DNA from: Nereida ignava
GTDB lineage: Bacteria; Pseudomonadota; Alphaproteobacteria; Rhodobacterales; Rhodobacteraceae
Direction: 5' to 3'
Length of the DNA stretch: 64,000 nt
Assembly (NCBI RefSeq): GCF_001049735.1
Contig: NZ_CVPC01000004.1
Coordinates: 86,215 to 150,214, forward strand
The notes beneath the pieces were generated by a model. That model had not been told where the DNA came from. It was given only the letters and a program-made list of their open reading frames with translations, and searched no databases. This document shows positions 8,961 to 18,325 of this stretch, one piece after another. Position 1 is the stretch's first letter. Each line of letters opens with the position of its first letter. The position numbers and the translations under genes are program-made.

Positions 8961-10994
8961 ATGGTAGGGCCAAATAAAATTCTAACAGTCTCATATGGGA
9001 CGTTTTCATGCACGCTTGAGGGGTTCGACGACTCCTTCAATGCGATGAAAGCGATTGCGGAGTATTTCCGCGACCTTGCGGCTGAGGATCGCTACTTTGG
9101 CGCAGAACCACCCGTACCAGACGCAGAGATGCTGGCCCGTATTGCAGAGCGTGAAATTGAGCGGCGCGTGATTGGTCGCATTGAAGGCAATGACGTCAAA
9201 CTCAGCGCTAGCCCGAGCAGCCCTGCCCCCGCACCAGCTGCCCAGCCCGACGTAAGCAGCCCGCAAAACGCGGCGACGGTGCCCAATACAGCCACAGCAA
9301 GCGGCCAATCACAGACTGATAGTGGCGTTGCAAGCGCTGCCGAAAAGCTCAAGCGCATCAGGTCCGCGGTCCAATCGTCTGCAGCAAACAAAAGCGAGGC
9401 CATGCGCAGCGCAGCACCAAACACCGCTGCGATTATACCCAACCCCAGTGAATTTATCGAAGATCAGCACGCCGATGCAGAACGTAGTATCGACACTGCC
9501 TTTGCGGATTTGCATACCAGCGATGACGCCCCAACAACAGATAACGCCGCCCCCGTCACATCAGTTGAAGCACCGACTGAAACCGAAACAGACTTAGCTG
9601 CGGACGATTTCGATATCGATAGCTTCATCTCGACTGTCGAAAACGATGAGGCCAACGACGCAGTTGCGCCCGCCCCCAAAGTTGAGGCCGCAACCAGCCC
9701 CGTTGCACGGGTTATCAAAGTCAAAAAAGCAGATCTTGAGCGCGCATTGGACAGCGGCGAGTTGGAAGAGTTGTTCGACGATGAAAGCGATGAACGGGAA
9801 GAAAACGAAGTCCTGCAGGACAGTAAGGTTGAAGCCGCCAGCCCAGCAGACGAGAGCGCCCAAGACGATGCTGATCTGATGGATGACCCTCTCGATGCAG
9901 AGGACGAAACTGACTTGGAGACAACAGACACCGCGACGGACAACCCGAAAATTATGCTCACAACACCCTCTTCCCTAAGCCCCGAGGATGAAGCGGATTT
10001 GCAAGCCGAACTCGCGGCGGCTCTTGCGGCCGAGGACGAAGTGCAAAACGTGGCCGAGGCGACCACCCCAGAATTCACTCCAGAATCTAAGCCGGAAACT
10101 GAAGCGCGCGCAAAGGACCCACGCGTGTCTAACCTTGCGACTAACACGCCTGACGAAGCCGCCACCGCCGAAAAAGATGACGCAGCAGACGCTCTTGCAG
10201 CAATGCTTGCCGAGGCGGAGGTCGATGCCCGCAAAGAAGCGGCTGCCCAAACTCGTGAAGACGCGCCAATTGATATGGAGCGTTTGATGCAGCAAGCGGA
10301 CCGCGAGTTGGCTACCGCCGAAACCGGTCGCAAGCAAAACGCTATTGCGCACCTGAAAGCAGCGGTTGCATCAAAAGCAGCTGACCTCGCCGCGGGCTTT
10401 GGAAATGGCAATGCTGATCAGACGGATGAGTACCGTGCAGATTTGGCCGACGCCGTGCGCCCAGCGCCCGCAGCCCCGCTTAAGTTGGTGGCCGAGCAAC
10501 GTGTAGACATTCCGCAAGCACCGAAACCTGAGATGCAAGATGAGGATACGACACTCCCTGTGCGTCCTGTCCGTCCGCGCCGTGTTGTTCGCGGGTCAAA
10601 ACCCGTTGCCCAGCAAACCTCCGCTATCAATCCACAGACGGCCCCGCCCAAGGCACCAATAAGTCCGACCACTACGATTCCGGCATTTCAGGCCGAAAGC
10701 TTTTCAGAGTTCGCCACCCAAATGGGCGCACATGGACTTCCCGATTTGCTTGAGGCAGCGGCAGTTTATCTTGCAGTCGTCGAAGGGCAGCCAACGTTCT
10801 CGCGCCCACAGGTCATGTCAAAAGCAAGCAGCGCAAGTGACGACGGATTTAGTCGCGAGGACGGGTTACGATCGTTCGGACAGTTGTTGCGCCAAGGTAA
10901 GTTCCAAAAACAAAAACCAGGGCAGTTCGTGGTCCAAGAAACCAGCCGGTTTAATCCCAACCAAGAATTCGCCCCCCTGCGGCGCGAGGCTTGA
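8961..10994 (+). CDS. Large acidic low-complexity protein of unknown function
   Basis: I do not recognise a function. From ATG 8961 the product has 677 residues in three parts. An N-terminal conserved-looking block (about 1-70, with VSYGTFSCTLEGFDD and a helical AMKAIAEYFRDLA) is followed by a very long Ala/Glu/Asp/Thr/Pro-rich, probably disordered middle (about 80-570). A folded-looking C-terminal block of about 100 residues follows, with helices EFATQMGAHGLPDLLEAA and a basic tail RQGKFQKQKPG. Similar roseobacter proteins are, as I recall, sometimes labelled CheA-like; no kinase or HPt motif is visible here. A strong terminator follows. The start at 8961 is chosen over 8892 for the AAAGCGAG ribosome-site-like stretch and conserved MVGPNKILTVSYG. 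Confidence 0.75.
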   Translation: MVGPNKILTVSYGTFSCTLEGFDDSFNAMKAIAEYFRDLAAEDRYFGAEPPVPDAEMLARIAEREIERRVIGRIEGNDVKLSASPSSPAPAPAAQPDVSSPQNAATVPNTATASGQSQTDSGVASAAEKLKRIRSAVQSSAANKSEAMRSAAPNTAAIIPNPSEFIEDQHADAERSIDTAFADLHTSDDAPTTDNAAPVTSVEAPTETETDLAADDFDIDSFISTVENDEANDAVAPAPKVEAATSPVARVIKVKKADLERALDSGELEELFDDESDEREENEVLQDSKVEAASPADESAQDDADLMDDPLDAEDETDLETTDTATDNPKIMLTTPSSLSPEDEADLQAELAAALAAEDEVQNVAEATTPEFTPESKPETEARAKDPRVSNLATNTPDEAATAEKDDAADALAAMLAEAEVDARKEAAAQTREDAPIDMERLMQQADRELATAETGRKQNAIAHLKAAVASKAADLAAGFGNGNADQTDEYRADLADAVRPAPAAPLKLVAEQRVDIPQAPKPEMQDEDTTLPVRPVRPRRVVRGSKPVAQQTSAINPQTAPPKAPISPTTTIPAFQAESFSEFATQMGAHGLPDLLEAAAVYLAVVEGQPTFSRPQVMSKASSASDDGFSREDGLRSFGQLLRQGKFQKQKPGQFVVQETSRFNPNQEFAPLRREA

Positions 10995-11031
10995 TAACGC
11001 CATTTAATTGAAAGACGTGGTGAGCAGAAAC

Positions 11032-11067
11032 AAAAAAGCGGCCCCTGAATTTGGGGCCGCTTTTTTT
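11032..11067. terminator. Bidirectional rho-independent terminator
   Basis: GCGGCCCC (11038-11045) pairs with GGGGCCGC (11053-11060) around a 7-base loop, flanked by AAAAAA on the left and TTTTTTT on the right. It works for the acidic-protein gene on plus and for the purA-DUF2842 transcript on minus, whose stop lies at 11071. Confidence 0.9.
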
Positions 11068-11070
11068 CAA

Positions 11071-11319
11071 TCAGTGCTGTTCATCTTCCGGTGGCGCATT
11101 CGGATCAGCTTGCCCAACCCCTTTGAAGACCGCCTTTAGTGGAAACGCCCATAAAACACCAAGTACGACAAATACGCCCAGCTCGACCCAAATGGAGGGC
11201 CGTCCCATCATGTCCCGGAGCAGATCAATGAGTGTCACCGCCATAACAATGTAAATCGGCACCCCAAAAATCAGGATAAACAGTGACCAACGTCTCTTTG
11301 CTTTGTGGCTTAGCGCCAT
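11071..11319 (-). CDS. DUF2842-like small membrane protein
   Basis: This 82-residue protein has two membrane helices (about 11-31 and 43-63) and a polar C-terminal tail with GVGQADPNAPPE. It resembles the alphaproteobacterial DUF2842 family, which I recall as a short two-helix protein with this KGVGQ tail. It follows purA by 34 bases on the same strand and ends at a strong terminator, so the two are probably co-transcribed. Function unknown. Confidence 0.75.
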   Translation of the reverse strand: MALSHKAKRRWSLFILIFGVPIYIVMAVTLIDLLRDMMGRPSIWVELGVFVVLGVLWAFPLKAVFKGVGQADPNAPPEDEQH

Positions 11320-11353
11320 TGGTGGCCTCCGGAAATGTTAAGGTGCGAATTTT

Positions 11354-12649
11354 TTAGTCCGCAAAGGGGTCTGTCACGAGAATGGTGTCTTCGCGCTCTG
11401 GTGAGGTGGAAACTAGGGCGACAGGACAGTTGATCAACTCTTCGATCCGGCGGACATATTTGATGGCCGCAGCAGGCAAATCGGCCCATGACTTTGCACC
11501 AGCAGTGCTATCTTGCCAGCCTTCAATTTCTTCATAGATCGGTGTCACGCGCGCTTGTTGGTCCGCGGCTGTTGGCAGGTAATCAAGACGCTCGCCATCC
11601 AGATCATAACCGACGCAAATTTTGAGCGTGTCAAAACCGTCGAGAACATCAAGCTTGGTTAGCGCGATACCAGAAACGCCGGACGTGGCGCAGGTCTGAC
11701 GTACGATGGTCGCGTCAAACCAACCACAACGACGCTTGCGCCCTGTTGTCGTTCCGAACTCATGGCCACGCTCACCAAGACGTTGGCCGTCTGCATCTTC
11801 CAGCTCGGTCGGGAACGGCCCTTCACCCACACGGGTGGTGTAGGCTTTGACGATGCCCAAAACAAAATCAATCGCCGTTGGCCCAAGACCTGTACCCGTC
11901 GCAGCCTGCCCTGCGATTACGTTAGAAGATGTTACGAACGGGTATGTGCCAAAATCGATGTCGAGTAGTGCACCTTGGGCGCCTTCGAACAAAATCCGCT
12001 GACCGGCTTTGCTACGCTCGTTCAACACTTTCCAGACTGGTGCCGCGTAAGGCAACAACTGTGGCGCAATGGCGCGCAACTCGTTCAACAGTGCTTCGCG
12101 GTCTACGGGCTCGATGCCCAAACCTTTGCGCAGCGGGTTGTGGTGCTGCAACGCGCGATCAACACGCGCAACAAGTGTTGCATCATCAGCCAGGTCAGCT
12201 ACGCGAACAGAACGGCGTCCCACTTTATCTTCATATGCGGGCCCGATACCGCGGCCTGTTGTACCAATCTTGGTGCCAGCGCTTGCAGCTTCTTCACGTG
12301 CGCGATCCAGTTCGCCGTGGATTGGCAAAATCAATGGTGTATTTTCAGCAACCATCAATGTCTCGGGCGTGATTTCAACACCTTGGGCACGGACTGTCTC
12401 GATCTCTTTCATCAAGTGCCATGGGTCCAACACAACGCCGTTCCCAATAACGGACAGTTTGCCGCCACGCACCACACCGGATGGCAGCGCATGCAACTTG
12501 TAGACGTTGCTATCAATAACCAGCGTGTGGCCTGCATTGTGGCCCCCTTGGAAGCGGGCAATGACGTCTGCGCGCTCTGAGAGCCAATCAACGATCTTAC
12601 CTTTGCCTTCGTCACCCCACTGGGCGCCAACCACCACTACGTTTGCCAT
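11354..12649 (-). CDS. purA: Adenylosuccinate synthetase
   Basis: PurA condenses IMP with aspartate using GTP in the committed step of AMP synthesis. The 431-residue product has the N-terminal GTP/IMP-binding [11 protein letters not shown], the HNAGHT motif, the [13 protein letters not shown] block and the [21 protein letters not shown] signature. All are intact and the length is normal. It heads a two-gene transcript with the DUF2842-like gene and is divergent from secG. Confidence 0.96.
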   Translation of the reverse strand: MANVVVVGAQWGDEGKGKIVDWLSERADVIARFQGGHNAGHTLVIDSNVYKLHALPSGVVRGGKLSVIGNGVVLDPWHLMKEIETVRAQGVEITPETLMVAENTPLILPIHGELDRAREEAASAGTKIGTTGRGIGPAYEDKVGRRSVRVADLADDATLVARVDRALQHHNPLRKGLGIEPVDREALLNELRAIAPQLLPYAAPVWKVLNERSKAGQRILFEGAQGALLDIDFGTYPFVTSSNVIAGQAATGTGLGPTAIDFVLGIVKAYTTRVGEGPFPTELEDADGQRLGERGHEFGTTTGRKRRCGWFDATIVRQTCATSGVSGIALTKLDVLDGFDTLKICVGYDLDGERLDYLPTAADQQARVTPIYEEIEGWQDSTAGAKSWADLPAAAIKYVRRIEELINCPVALVSTSPEREDTILVTDPFAD

Positions 12650-12803
12650 TGCGCTCTGCCTTCATGCCTAGAGATCAAACCGTGGTCCCTATAAGACAGA
12701 GGCACGGCAGGGGAAAGGGTGAAAGGCGCGCTCAAACCTCAAAGCTGATAGAGTTACCTCGGCAGCAGCGCCAAATGAATGATAAATCCCCTACATTCGG
12801 ACC

Positions 12804-12832
12804 TTGCGACATTGGGCCGTTCCCACTACATA
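12804..12832 (+). promoter_or_regulatory. Candidate sigma-70 promoter for secG
   Basis: TTGCGA (12804-12809) and TACATA (12827-12832) are separated by exactly 17 bases and lie 30 bases before the secG start. The hexamers match the vegetative consensus at four and four positions. The match is by eye only. Confidence 0.35.
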
Positions 12833-12862
12833 CCGGCCAACCTTTGATAAACGAGCGTCTCC

Positions 12863-13216
12863 ATGGAAAACGTACTGCTGATTGTTTTGTTGTTGCTAGC
12901 TTTGGCTTTGATCGGCGTTGTGCTGCTTCAACGGTCTGAAGGCGGCGGCCTTGGCATGGGCAGTGGTGGCGGCGGTGGCGGCGTTATGACCGGCCGCTCT
13001 GCAGCATCAGCCTTGTCAAAAGTGACGTGGATTTTGGGTATCGCGTTTATGACGGTCGCATTGCTAATGACCGTTTTGACGTCCCTTGATGGCAACGGCA
13101 GCTCTGTGGTGGATCAATTGGCACCTCCTTCTGCGGAGACAGCACCTGTGGCCCCGGCGGGCGCGGACTTACTGCCTCCATCCGCGGATGAGCCAGCGAC
13201 ACCGCGTGCTGACTAA
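12863..13216 (+). CDS. secG: Preprotein translocase subunit SecG
   Basis: SecG is an accessory subunit of the SecYEG protein-export channel. The 117-residue protein has a first membrane helix (about 3-22), the conserved LLQRSEGGGLGMGSGGG loop, a second helix (about 50-72), and an Ala/Pro-rich C-terminal tail as in other alphaproteobacterial SecG proteins. It precedes pyrG, as is common in this group, but a 216-base gap and a hairpin separate them. Confidence 0.92.
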   Translation: MENVLLIVLLLLALALIGVVLLQRSEGGGLGMGSGGGGGGVMTGRSAASALSKVTWILGIAFMTVALLMTVLTSLDGNGSSVVDQLAPPSAETAPVAPAGADLLPPSADEPATPRAD

Positions 13217-13370
13217 ATAACCCAACACAACATATGCCAGCCTAAACACCTGATCTAAAAGCGGCTTTCTTACACTATCTATAGTATATGGCGATATTAA
13301 TTCCGCCCTATATTGCGTTTGACTGGTTGCGCGCCTCGTCCGAATCCTGATAGGATTAAATCCCGTGATA

Positions 13371-13393
13371 CAGCGCATCTGAGGTGCTGTTTT
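13371..13393 (+). other. Terminator-like hairpin in the pyrG leader
   Basis: CAGCGC (13371-13376) and GTGCTG (13384-13389) can pair, including one G-T pair, around a 7-base loop. TTTT follows at 13390-13393, 40 bases before the pyrG start. It could end secG transcripts or attenuate pyrG. The stem is short and the T-run weak, so this is tentative. Confidence 0.3.
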
Positions 13394-13432
13394 GCACCGA
13401 GCATGCAACAAAACACGGGGATATCTCACACC

Positions 13433-15076
13433 ATGGCACGGTTTATTTTTATTACAGGTGGTGTTGTTTCCTCGCTTGGCAAAGGCCTTGCATCTGCCGC
13501 TTTGGGCGCTCTTTTGCAGTCGCGAGGCTTTACTGTCCGCCTGCGTAAGCTGGACCCCTACCTCAATGTCGATCCGGGCACGATGTCACCGTTTGAGCAC
13601 GGTGAAGTGTTTGTGACGGACGACGGCGCAGAAACTGATTTGGACCTTGGCCACTATGAGCGCTTCACCGGCGTCGCGGCGCGCAACAGTGATTCCGTCT
13701 CATCTGGTCGGATTTACTCAACCGTTCTCGAAAAAGAACGGCGCGGAGATTATCTGGGCAAAACAATCCAAGTAATCCCCCATGTAACCAACCAGATCAA
13801 AGAGTTCATCGACATTGGTGATGATGAAGTTGATTTTATGCTGTGCGAAATCGGCGGCACTGTTGGGGACATCGAAGGCCTGCCCTTCTTTGAGGCCATT
13901 CGTCAATTCGCCAACGATAAGCCACGCGGTGACTGTATCTTTATGCACCTGACGTTGCTGCCGTTCATCAAAGCCTCGGGCGAGTTGAAGACAAAGCCGA
14001 CCCAACACTCGGTCAAGGAACTCCGCTCAATCGGGTTGGCACCGGACATTCTTGTTTGCCGTTCAGAGGGTCCAATCCCGGAAAAAGAGCGTGAAAAGCT
14101 GGCCCTTTTCTGCAACGTGCGCCCCGAGAGCGTGATTGCGGCGCAAGACCTTAAATCCATCTACGAAGCCCCACTGGCCTATCACCGTGAAGGCATGGAC
14201 CAAGCAGTATTGGACGCCTTTGGCATTACACCTGCCCCGCAGCCCAACCTCAAGCGTTGGGAAGATGTGGCTGACCGCGTGTATAATCCCGAGGGCGAAG
14301 TCAAAGTCGCGATTGTCGGCAAATACACCCAGCTGGAAGACGCTTATAAGTCAATCAACGAAGCTCTAACCCACGGCGGCATGGCCAACCGTGTGAAGGT
14401 CAAAATTGAATGGGTCGACGCAGAACTCTTCGACCGTGAAGACCCTGCTCCACACCTTGAAGGGTTCCACGCGATTTTGGTTCCGGGCGGCTTTGGCGAG
14501 CGCGGCACAGAAGGTAAAATCAAAGCGGCAGAATTCGCCCGCACCCGTAAAGTGCCCTACCTCGGGATTTGCCTTGGCATGCAAATGGCTGTCATTGAAG
14601 CCGCACGAAATGTGGCTGGGCTGGCGGACGCCGGTTCCGAAGAGTTCGACCATGAGGCCGGCAAAAAGCGGTTTGAGCCGGTTGTCTACCACCTCAAAGA
14701 ATGGGTGCAGGGCAACGCAAAAGTTCAGCGCAAGGCAGATGACGACAAAGGCGGGACCATGCGCTTGGGGTCATATGACGCGACACTGGTCGAAGGATCT
14801 AAAGTCGCCGAAGTGTACGGCACGACGTCAATCGAAGAGCGCCACCGCCACCGGTATGAAGTTGATACGAAGTACCGCAAGCAGCTTGAAGAATGTGGGT
14901 TGTTGTTCTCGGGCATGTCCCCAGACGGCACCCTGCCCGAAATCGTTGAGTGGCGTGACCACCCTTGGTTCATCGGCGTACAGTTCCATCCGGAACTGAA
15001 ATCCAAGCCTTTCGCACCGCACCCCCTGTTTGAGGGGTTTGTGAAAGCGGCAAAAGAGGCTTCTCGCCTCGTCTAA
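13433..15076 (+). CDS. pyrG: CTP synthase
   Basis: PyrG aminates UTP to CTP using glutamine and ATP. The 547-residue protein begins [19 protein letters not shown], the P-loop-like start of the synthetase domain, and keeps the [11 protein letters not shown] and [15 protein letters not shown] blocks. The C-terminal class I glutamine amidotransferase half has the nucleophile Cys in LGICLGMQ and the His-Glu pair in QFHPEL. The frame is open 40 codons further upstream, but ATG 13433 follows an ACGGGGAT ribosome-site-like stretch and gives the canonical N-terminus. A terminator follows. Confidence 0.96.
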   Translation: MARFIFITGGVVSSLGKGLASAALGALLQSRGFTVRLRKLDPYLNVDPGTMSPFEHGEVFVTDDGAETDLDLGHYERFTGVAARNSDSVSSGRIYSTVLEKERRGDYLGKTIQVIPHVTNQIKEFIDIGDDEVDFMLCEIGGTVGDIEGLPFFEAIRQFANDKPRGDCIFMHLTLLPFIKASGELKTKPTQHSVKELRSIGLAPDILVCRSEGPIPEKEREKLALFCNVRPESVIAAQDLKSIYEAPLAYHREGMDQAVLDAFGITPAPQPNLKRWEDVADRVYNPEGEVKVAIVGKYTQLEDAYKSINEALTHGGMANRVKVKIEWVDAELFDREDPAPHLEGFHAILVPGGFGERGTEGKIKAAEFARTRKVPYLGICLGMQMAVIEAARNVAGLADAGSEEFDHEAGKKRFEPVVYHLKEWVQGNAKVQRKADDDKGGTMRLGSYDATLVEGSKVAEVYGTTSIEERHRHRYEVDTKYRKQLEECGLLFSGMSPDGTLPEIVEWRDHPWFIGVQFHPELKSKPFAPHPLFEGFVKAAKEASRLV

Positions 15077-15103
15077 ACCCGCCTTGCTTTGTTGAAATAC
15101 ATG

Positions 15104-15137
15104 AAACGCGTCCCGCACCTGCAGGGCGCGTTTTTTT
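15104..15137 (+). terminator. Rho-independent terminator after pyrG
   Basis: AAACGCG-T-CCC pairs with GGG-CGCGTTT (one bulged T) and is followed by seven Ts (15131-15137), about 30 bases past the pyrG stop. Confidence 0.8.
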
Positions 15138-15249
15138 GCAACACTCCCCAAGACATGATTCGCCTTTTTCATTTTTCCCTTTGGAAACCGTCACCTCTGG
15201 GCCATTGCTAACGTAATGATCGCGAACAATCGCGGCGCTAGGAGCAGAT

Positions 15250-15684
15250 ATGATAGGCAGAATTTTTGGGGTGGTTTCACGACCGGCCCGACCCGAACCC
15301 GTTTTACCAGCACTCGATGACCACGTGACCCTTGCAGCACTGCTGGTGCGGCTTGCGCGTAGCGACGGCCCTCTCAACTTGGCAGAGATAACCACGATTG
15401 ATGAGGTTCTAAAACGCCGTCTGGGTTTAAATGGTATTGCCGCGGCGCAATTGCGTGCATCCGGTGAAACGCTTGAACGCGAATACCCCCACACCGAAGC
15501 TCTGGGCCGTTTGCTAGCCCATGAGACACCCGCCCATGAGCGGGACGCTCTGATGGATGATTTGCTGCTTGTGGTAAATTGCGACGGCCCAGAAACGGGC
15601 CCCGAACACAACTTGATGGAGCGGATCGAAGCGCTCTTGCCCGCACCGGCGAAAACCATTCAAATGTACGGGACGATCAGCTAG
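15250..15684 (+). CDS. TerB-like tellurite-resistance-family protein (first of two)
   Basis: This 144-residue, mostly helical protein has the TerB-type arrangement: an N-terminal TLAALLVRLARSDGP helix with an acidic turn, and a repeated second half DALMDDLLLVVNCDGPETGPEHNLMERI. These acidic turns are where TerB proteins bind metal. The start ATG follows AGGAGCAG. It is 24 bases ahead of the PhzF-like gene and shares its architecture (MIGRIFG..., LVRLA+SDG) with a second TerB-like gene 1.3 kb downstream. No ter operon partners (terC, terD) are present, so tellurite resistance is not implied. Confidence 0.8.
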   Translation: MIGRIFGVVSRPARPEPVLPALDDHVTLAALLVRLARSDGPLNLAEITTIDEVLKRRLGLNGIAAAQLRASGETLEREYPHTEALGRLLAHETPAHERDALMDDLLLVVNCDGPETGPEHNLMERIEALLPAPAKTIQMYGTIS

Positions 15685-15707
15685 GTCGTCCCTACAAGGT
15701 GGACCGG

Positions 15708-16571
15708 ATGCCAACTCTCGACTTCACAACCTACGACGTATTCACGCAGCGCCCGTTCAGTGGCAATCCATTGGCCATTGTTGAGGGCGCAGACGATCTG
15801 AGCACAGCACAGATGCAAACAATTGCGCGTGAATTCAACTTGTCGGAAACCATTTTTGTGCAGACGGCAGATGATACTGCGAACACGGCTAAGGTGCGGA
15901 TCTTTTTCCCAACCGCTGAAATCCCTTTTGCAGGTCATCCCACCATTGGCTGCGCGCTGCATCTGGCCAAAAAGCGTGGCTTGGATCATGTAGTGCTTGA
16001 AGAAGTTGCCGGACTTGTACCCGTCACAATTACCAACGACACAGCACAATTTACCGCGCCTGTTGTACCTTTTGACTGCAATATTGCCGTCAATCCTGAA
16101 TTAGCCGCCTCCGCTTTGGGCCTGACCACCACGCAACTTGGCCCTCACACGGCAGGCGTGCACGAAGGCGGGCCGCGTTTTCTTTATATTCCCGTGGTGA
16201 ATGAGGCCGCGTTGCAACAAGCGCGCCCACTCCAGCCCGCTTGGGATCAACTGATGCAAGCCTGTCAGTTGGACAGTGCGTATCTCTATACACCAAGCTT
16301 TAATGCGCGAATGTTTTCCCCCACTGCCGGTATTCCCGAAGATCCCGCAACAGGCAGCGCAAGCGCAATTCTGGCCAGCCAGCTTTTGCAAAACGGTGCG
16401 CTGGACAAAGACAGCACAACCAAACTGCAATTGACCCAAGGCGTTTCCATGGGGCGACCAAGCGAGATCTACTTTGAAGCGGATGTAGCAAGCGGCGTGC
16501 TGACTGCGGTGCGTATCGCGGGCAGCGCCGTGCCAATCTCACAAGGGCAAATTACCGTCCCTTCCGCCTAA
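15708..16571 (+). CDS. PhzF-family isomerase/epimerase-like protein
   Basis: The 288-residue protein has the two-domain PhzF fold signatures: DVFTQRPFSGNPLAIV at the N-terminus, the catalytic Glu in NLSETIFV (about residue 47), PFAGHPTIGCALHL, and the pseudo-symmetric MFSPTAGIPEDPATGSA in the second half. Family members isomerise or epimerise small carboxylates; the substrate here cannot be told. No phenazine genes are nearby. The start at 15708 is set by AAGGTGGACCGG and the conserved N-terminus; an upstream extension overlaps the TerB gene. Confidence 0.87.
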   Translation: MPTLDFTTYDVFTQRPFSGNPLAIVEGADDLSTAQMQTIAREFNLSETIFVQTADDTANTAKVRIFFPTAEIPFAGHPTIGCALHLAKKRGLDHVVLEEVAGLVPVTITNDTAQFTAPVVPFDCNIAVNPELAASALGLTTTQLGPHTAGVHEGGPRFLYIPVVNEAALQQARPLQPAWDQLMQACQLDSAYLYTPSFNARMFSPTAGIPEDPATGSASAILASQLLQNGALDKDSTTKLQLTQGVSMGRPSEIYFEADVASGVLTAVRIAGSAVPISQGQITVPSA

Positions 16572-16611
16572 TCAGCCCACTTATTCACCCCATCACAAAT
16601 CGGAGAAATAC

Positions 16612-16905
16612 ATGCCCAAAGGATACTGGATTGCGCACGGAGATGTCTCAGACCCTAAAGGCTATGAAGCCTACAAGGCCGCAAATGCCGCCCCATTCGC
16701 AGAATTTGGCGCGCGTTTTGTCGTCCGAGGCGGCGAACAAACCCTTGAAGAAGGTACTGCCCGCTCACGCACCGTCGTCATTGAATTCCCAAGTATTGAG
16801 GCTGCCTACGCTTGCTACAACAGCGCGGAATATCAAGCCGCCAAAGCCCTACGAGAGCCAATCGCATTGACCGATTTGGTTATCGTCGAAGGATATGACG
16901 GCTAG
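16612..16905 (+). CDS. DUF1330-family protein
   Basis: This 97-residue protein matches the small DUF1330 family, with a dimeric alpha/beta (ferredoxin-like) fold. It shows MPKGYWIAHGDVSDP, RFVVRGGEQTLEEG, RTVVIEFPSIEAAYACYNSAEYQAAK and a C-terminal VIVEGYDG. CGGAGAAATAC precedes the ATG. It follows the PhzF-like gene by 40 bases. Its biochemical role is not established. Confidence 0.88.
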   Translation: MPKGYWIAHGDVSDPKGYEAYKAANAAPFAEFGARFVVRGGEQTLEEGTARSRTVVIEFPSIEAAYACYNSAEYQAAKALREPIALTDLVIVEGYDG

Positions 16906-16954
16906 ACGCTGTGCAGTCTGGCACGCCACTTGAAAGCCCTTTTGAAAAGCATAG

Positions 16955-17398
16955 ATGTCGAATATGTTTGCACAACTTCTAAACCGCCTCACGGCCGATA
17001 AACCCGCCCAGCTTGCGGATGTGGACGCGCGGCTTGCCCTAACGGGACTGCTGGTCCGGCTTGCCAAATCTGACGGGGATTACGCGCTTGCGGAACAACA
17101 GCGCATCATGTCGATCATTCAGGCCCGCTACGGGCTGTCTGGCAGCGATGCTCAAAGCCTAAAACTGCAGGCCGAAGAGTTGGAAAAAGAAGCGCCGGAC
17201 ACAGTGCGCTTTACCCGCGCTATCAAAGATGCAGTCGCCTATGAAGACCGCATCGCAGTCGTCGAAGCGCTATGGACCGTTGCATTGGCGGATGGTGAGC
17301 GTGATGACGAAGAAGATTCGCTTTTACGCATGGTTGTGTCGTTCCTTGGTGTCTCTGATATCGACAGCAACTTGGCGCGCCAACGGATCAGCACTTAG
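16955..17398 (+). CDS. TerB-like tellurite-resistance-family protein (second of two)
   Basis: The 147-residue protein is a paralogue of the product at 15250-15684. An N-terminal MFAQLLNRLTAD segment is followed by LALTGLLVRLAKSDGDYALAEQQRI and then VVEALWTVALADGERDDEEDSLLRMVVSFLGV. Both halves carry the acidic Asp-rich turns of TerB domains. It closes the TerB-PhzF-DUF1330-TerB run, with small gaps that suggest a shared transcript. Confidence 0.82.
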   Translation: MSNMFAQLLNRLTADKPAQLADVDARLALTGLLVRLAKSDGDYALAEQQRIMSIIQARYGLSGSDAQSLKLQAEELEKEAPDTVRFTRAIKDAVAYEDRIAVVEALWTVALADGERDDEEDSLLRMVVSFLGVSDIDSNLARQRIST

Positions 17399-17514
17399 GA
17401 AAGCTAAAAATAGCCATAGCGGCGCCAAGTTCCGCTGGGTCAAGTTTGGCGCATACCATTGCAATTTCTGTAGAATCGAAGTGTATTAAAGGGCTAACAT
17501 TTGCAGGGATAGCT

Positions 17515-18285
17515 GTGACCACCGACACTGTCATCGAATTGAAGGATTTGCACAAATCCTACGGAGAGCTTGAGGTTCTTAAAGGGGTCGGTATCCGCGC
17601 GGAACGTGGGGATGTGGTTTCGCTCATCGGCTCATCTGGTTCCGGAAAATCCACGCTTTTGCGCTGTGCGAACCTGCTCGAAGATAGCCAGCAAGGCGAT
17701 GTGATTTTCGAAGGCGATCCAGTAAATTGGCGCGGCACAGCCCAAGCGCGCCGCCCCTCTGATGCTGCTCAGGTTCGCCATATCCGCACTAATCTTTGCA
17801 TGGTGTTCCAACAGTTTAATCTGTGGGCCCATATGACAATTCTTGAAAATGTTATGGAGGCGCCTGTTACTGTGTTGGGGCGCGCCAAGTCAGAAGTTGA
17901 AGCCTCTGCACGCAAATATCTCGAAAAAGTTGGCATTGGGGACAAATGCGATGTGTATCCCGCACAGCTTTCTGGTGGCCAGCAACAGCGTGCTGCCATC
18001 GCGCGCGCCCTGTGCATGGAGCCAAAGGCCCTGCTATTTGACGAGCCGACGTCCGCCCTTGACCCAGAGCTTGAGCAAGAAGTGATCCGCGTGATCAAAG
18101 ACCTTGCCGCTGAGGGGCGCACGATGCTGATCGTTACCCATGACATGAACCTTGCCCGCGATGTGTCTGATCACGTTGTGTTTTTGCACCAAGGGCTGAT
18201 CGAAGAAGAAGGCGCACCTGACGAGTTGTTTGGCGCGCCAAAATCCGAGCGTTTGCAGCAATTTCTTTCTGCTGGCAGCGCATAA
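17515..18285 (+). CDS. Polar amino-acid/amine ABC transporter ATP-binding protein
   Basis: This is the energising subunit of an uptake transporter of the HisP/AotP type. From GTG 17515 the product is 256 residues with Walker A GSSGSGKST (39-47), Q-loop VFQQFNLW, signature LSGGQQQR, Walker B LLFDEPTSALDPE and switch VTHDM. The GTG start is chosen because GCAGGGAT lies just upstream and VTTDTVIELKDLHKSYG matches family N-termini; an in-frame ATG at 17446 gives an atypical extension. It is the first gene of the importer operon followed by the binding protein and two permeases. Confidence 0.93.
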   Translation: MTTDTVIELKDLHKSYGELEVLKGVGIRAERGDVVSLIGSSGSGKSTLLRCANLLEDSQQGDVIFEGDPVNWRGTAQARRPSDAAQVRHIRTNLCMVFQQFNLWAHMTILENVMEAPVTVLGRAKSEVEASARKYLEKVGIGDKCDVYPAQLSGGQQQRAAIARALCMEPKALLFDEPTSALDPELEQEVIRVIKDLAAEGRTMLIVTHDMNLARDVSDHVVFLHQGLIEEEGAPDELFGAPKSERLQQFLSAGSA

Positions 18286-18325
18286 CAACACCAGTACCGA
18301 CTTAATGAGACAAGGGAGAAACCTC

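Noticed and set aside
9464..10411. 315-residue Ser/Ala-rich open frame on the minus strand inside the acidic-protein gene
   Set aside because: It is antisense to the low-complexity Ala/Glu/Asp region, whose codon bias removes stops on the other strand. It has no ribosome site and no recognisable domain.
11975..12580. 201-residue plus-strand open frame across purA
   Set aside because: Antisense to well-conserved purA; Cys/His/Gln-rich shadow sequence.
13217..13370. Possible tRNA between secG and pyrG (some bacteria have a tRNA-Leu after secG)
   Set aside because: No acceptor-stem pairing, T-loop or anticodon arm can be found.
15708..16571. Phenazine biosynthesis
   Set aside because: A lone PhzF-family gene is common in genomes without phenazine production; no other phz genes are present.
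15250..17398. Tellurite-resistance operon
   Set aside because: Only TerB-like domains are present; TerC, TerD, TerZ and TerA are missing.
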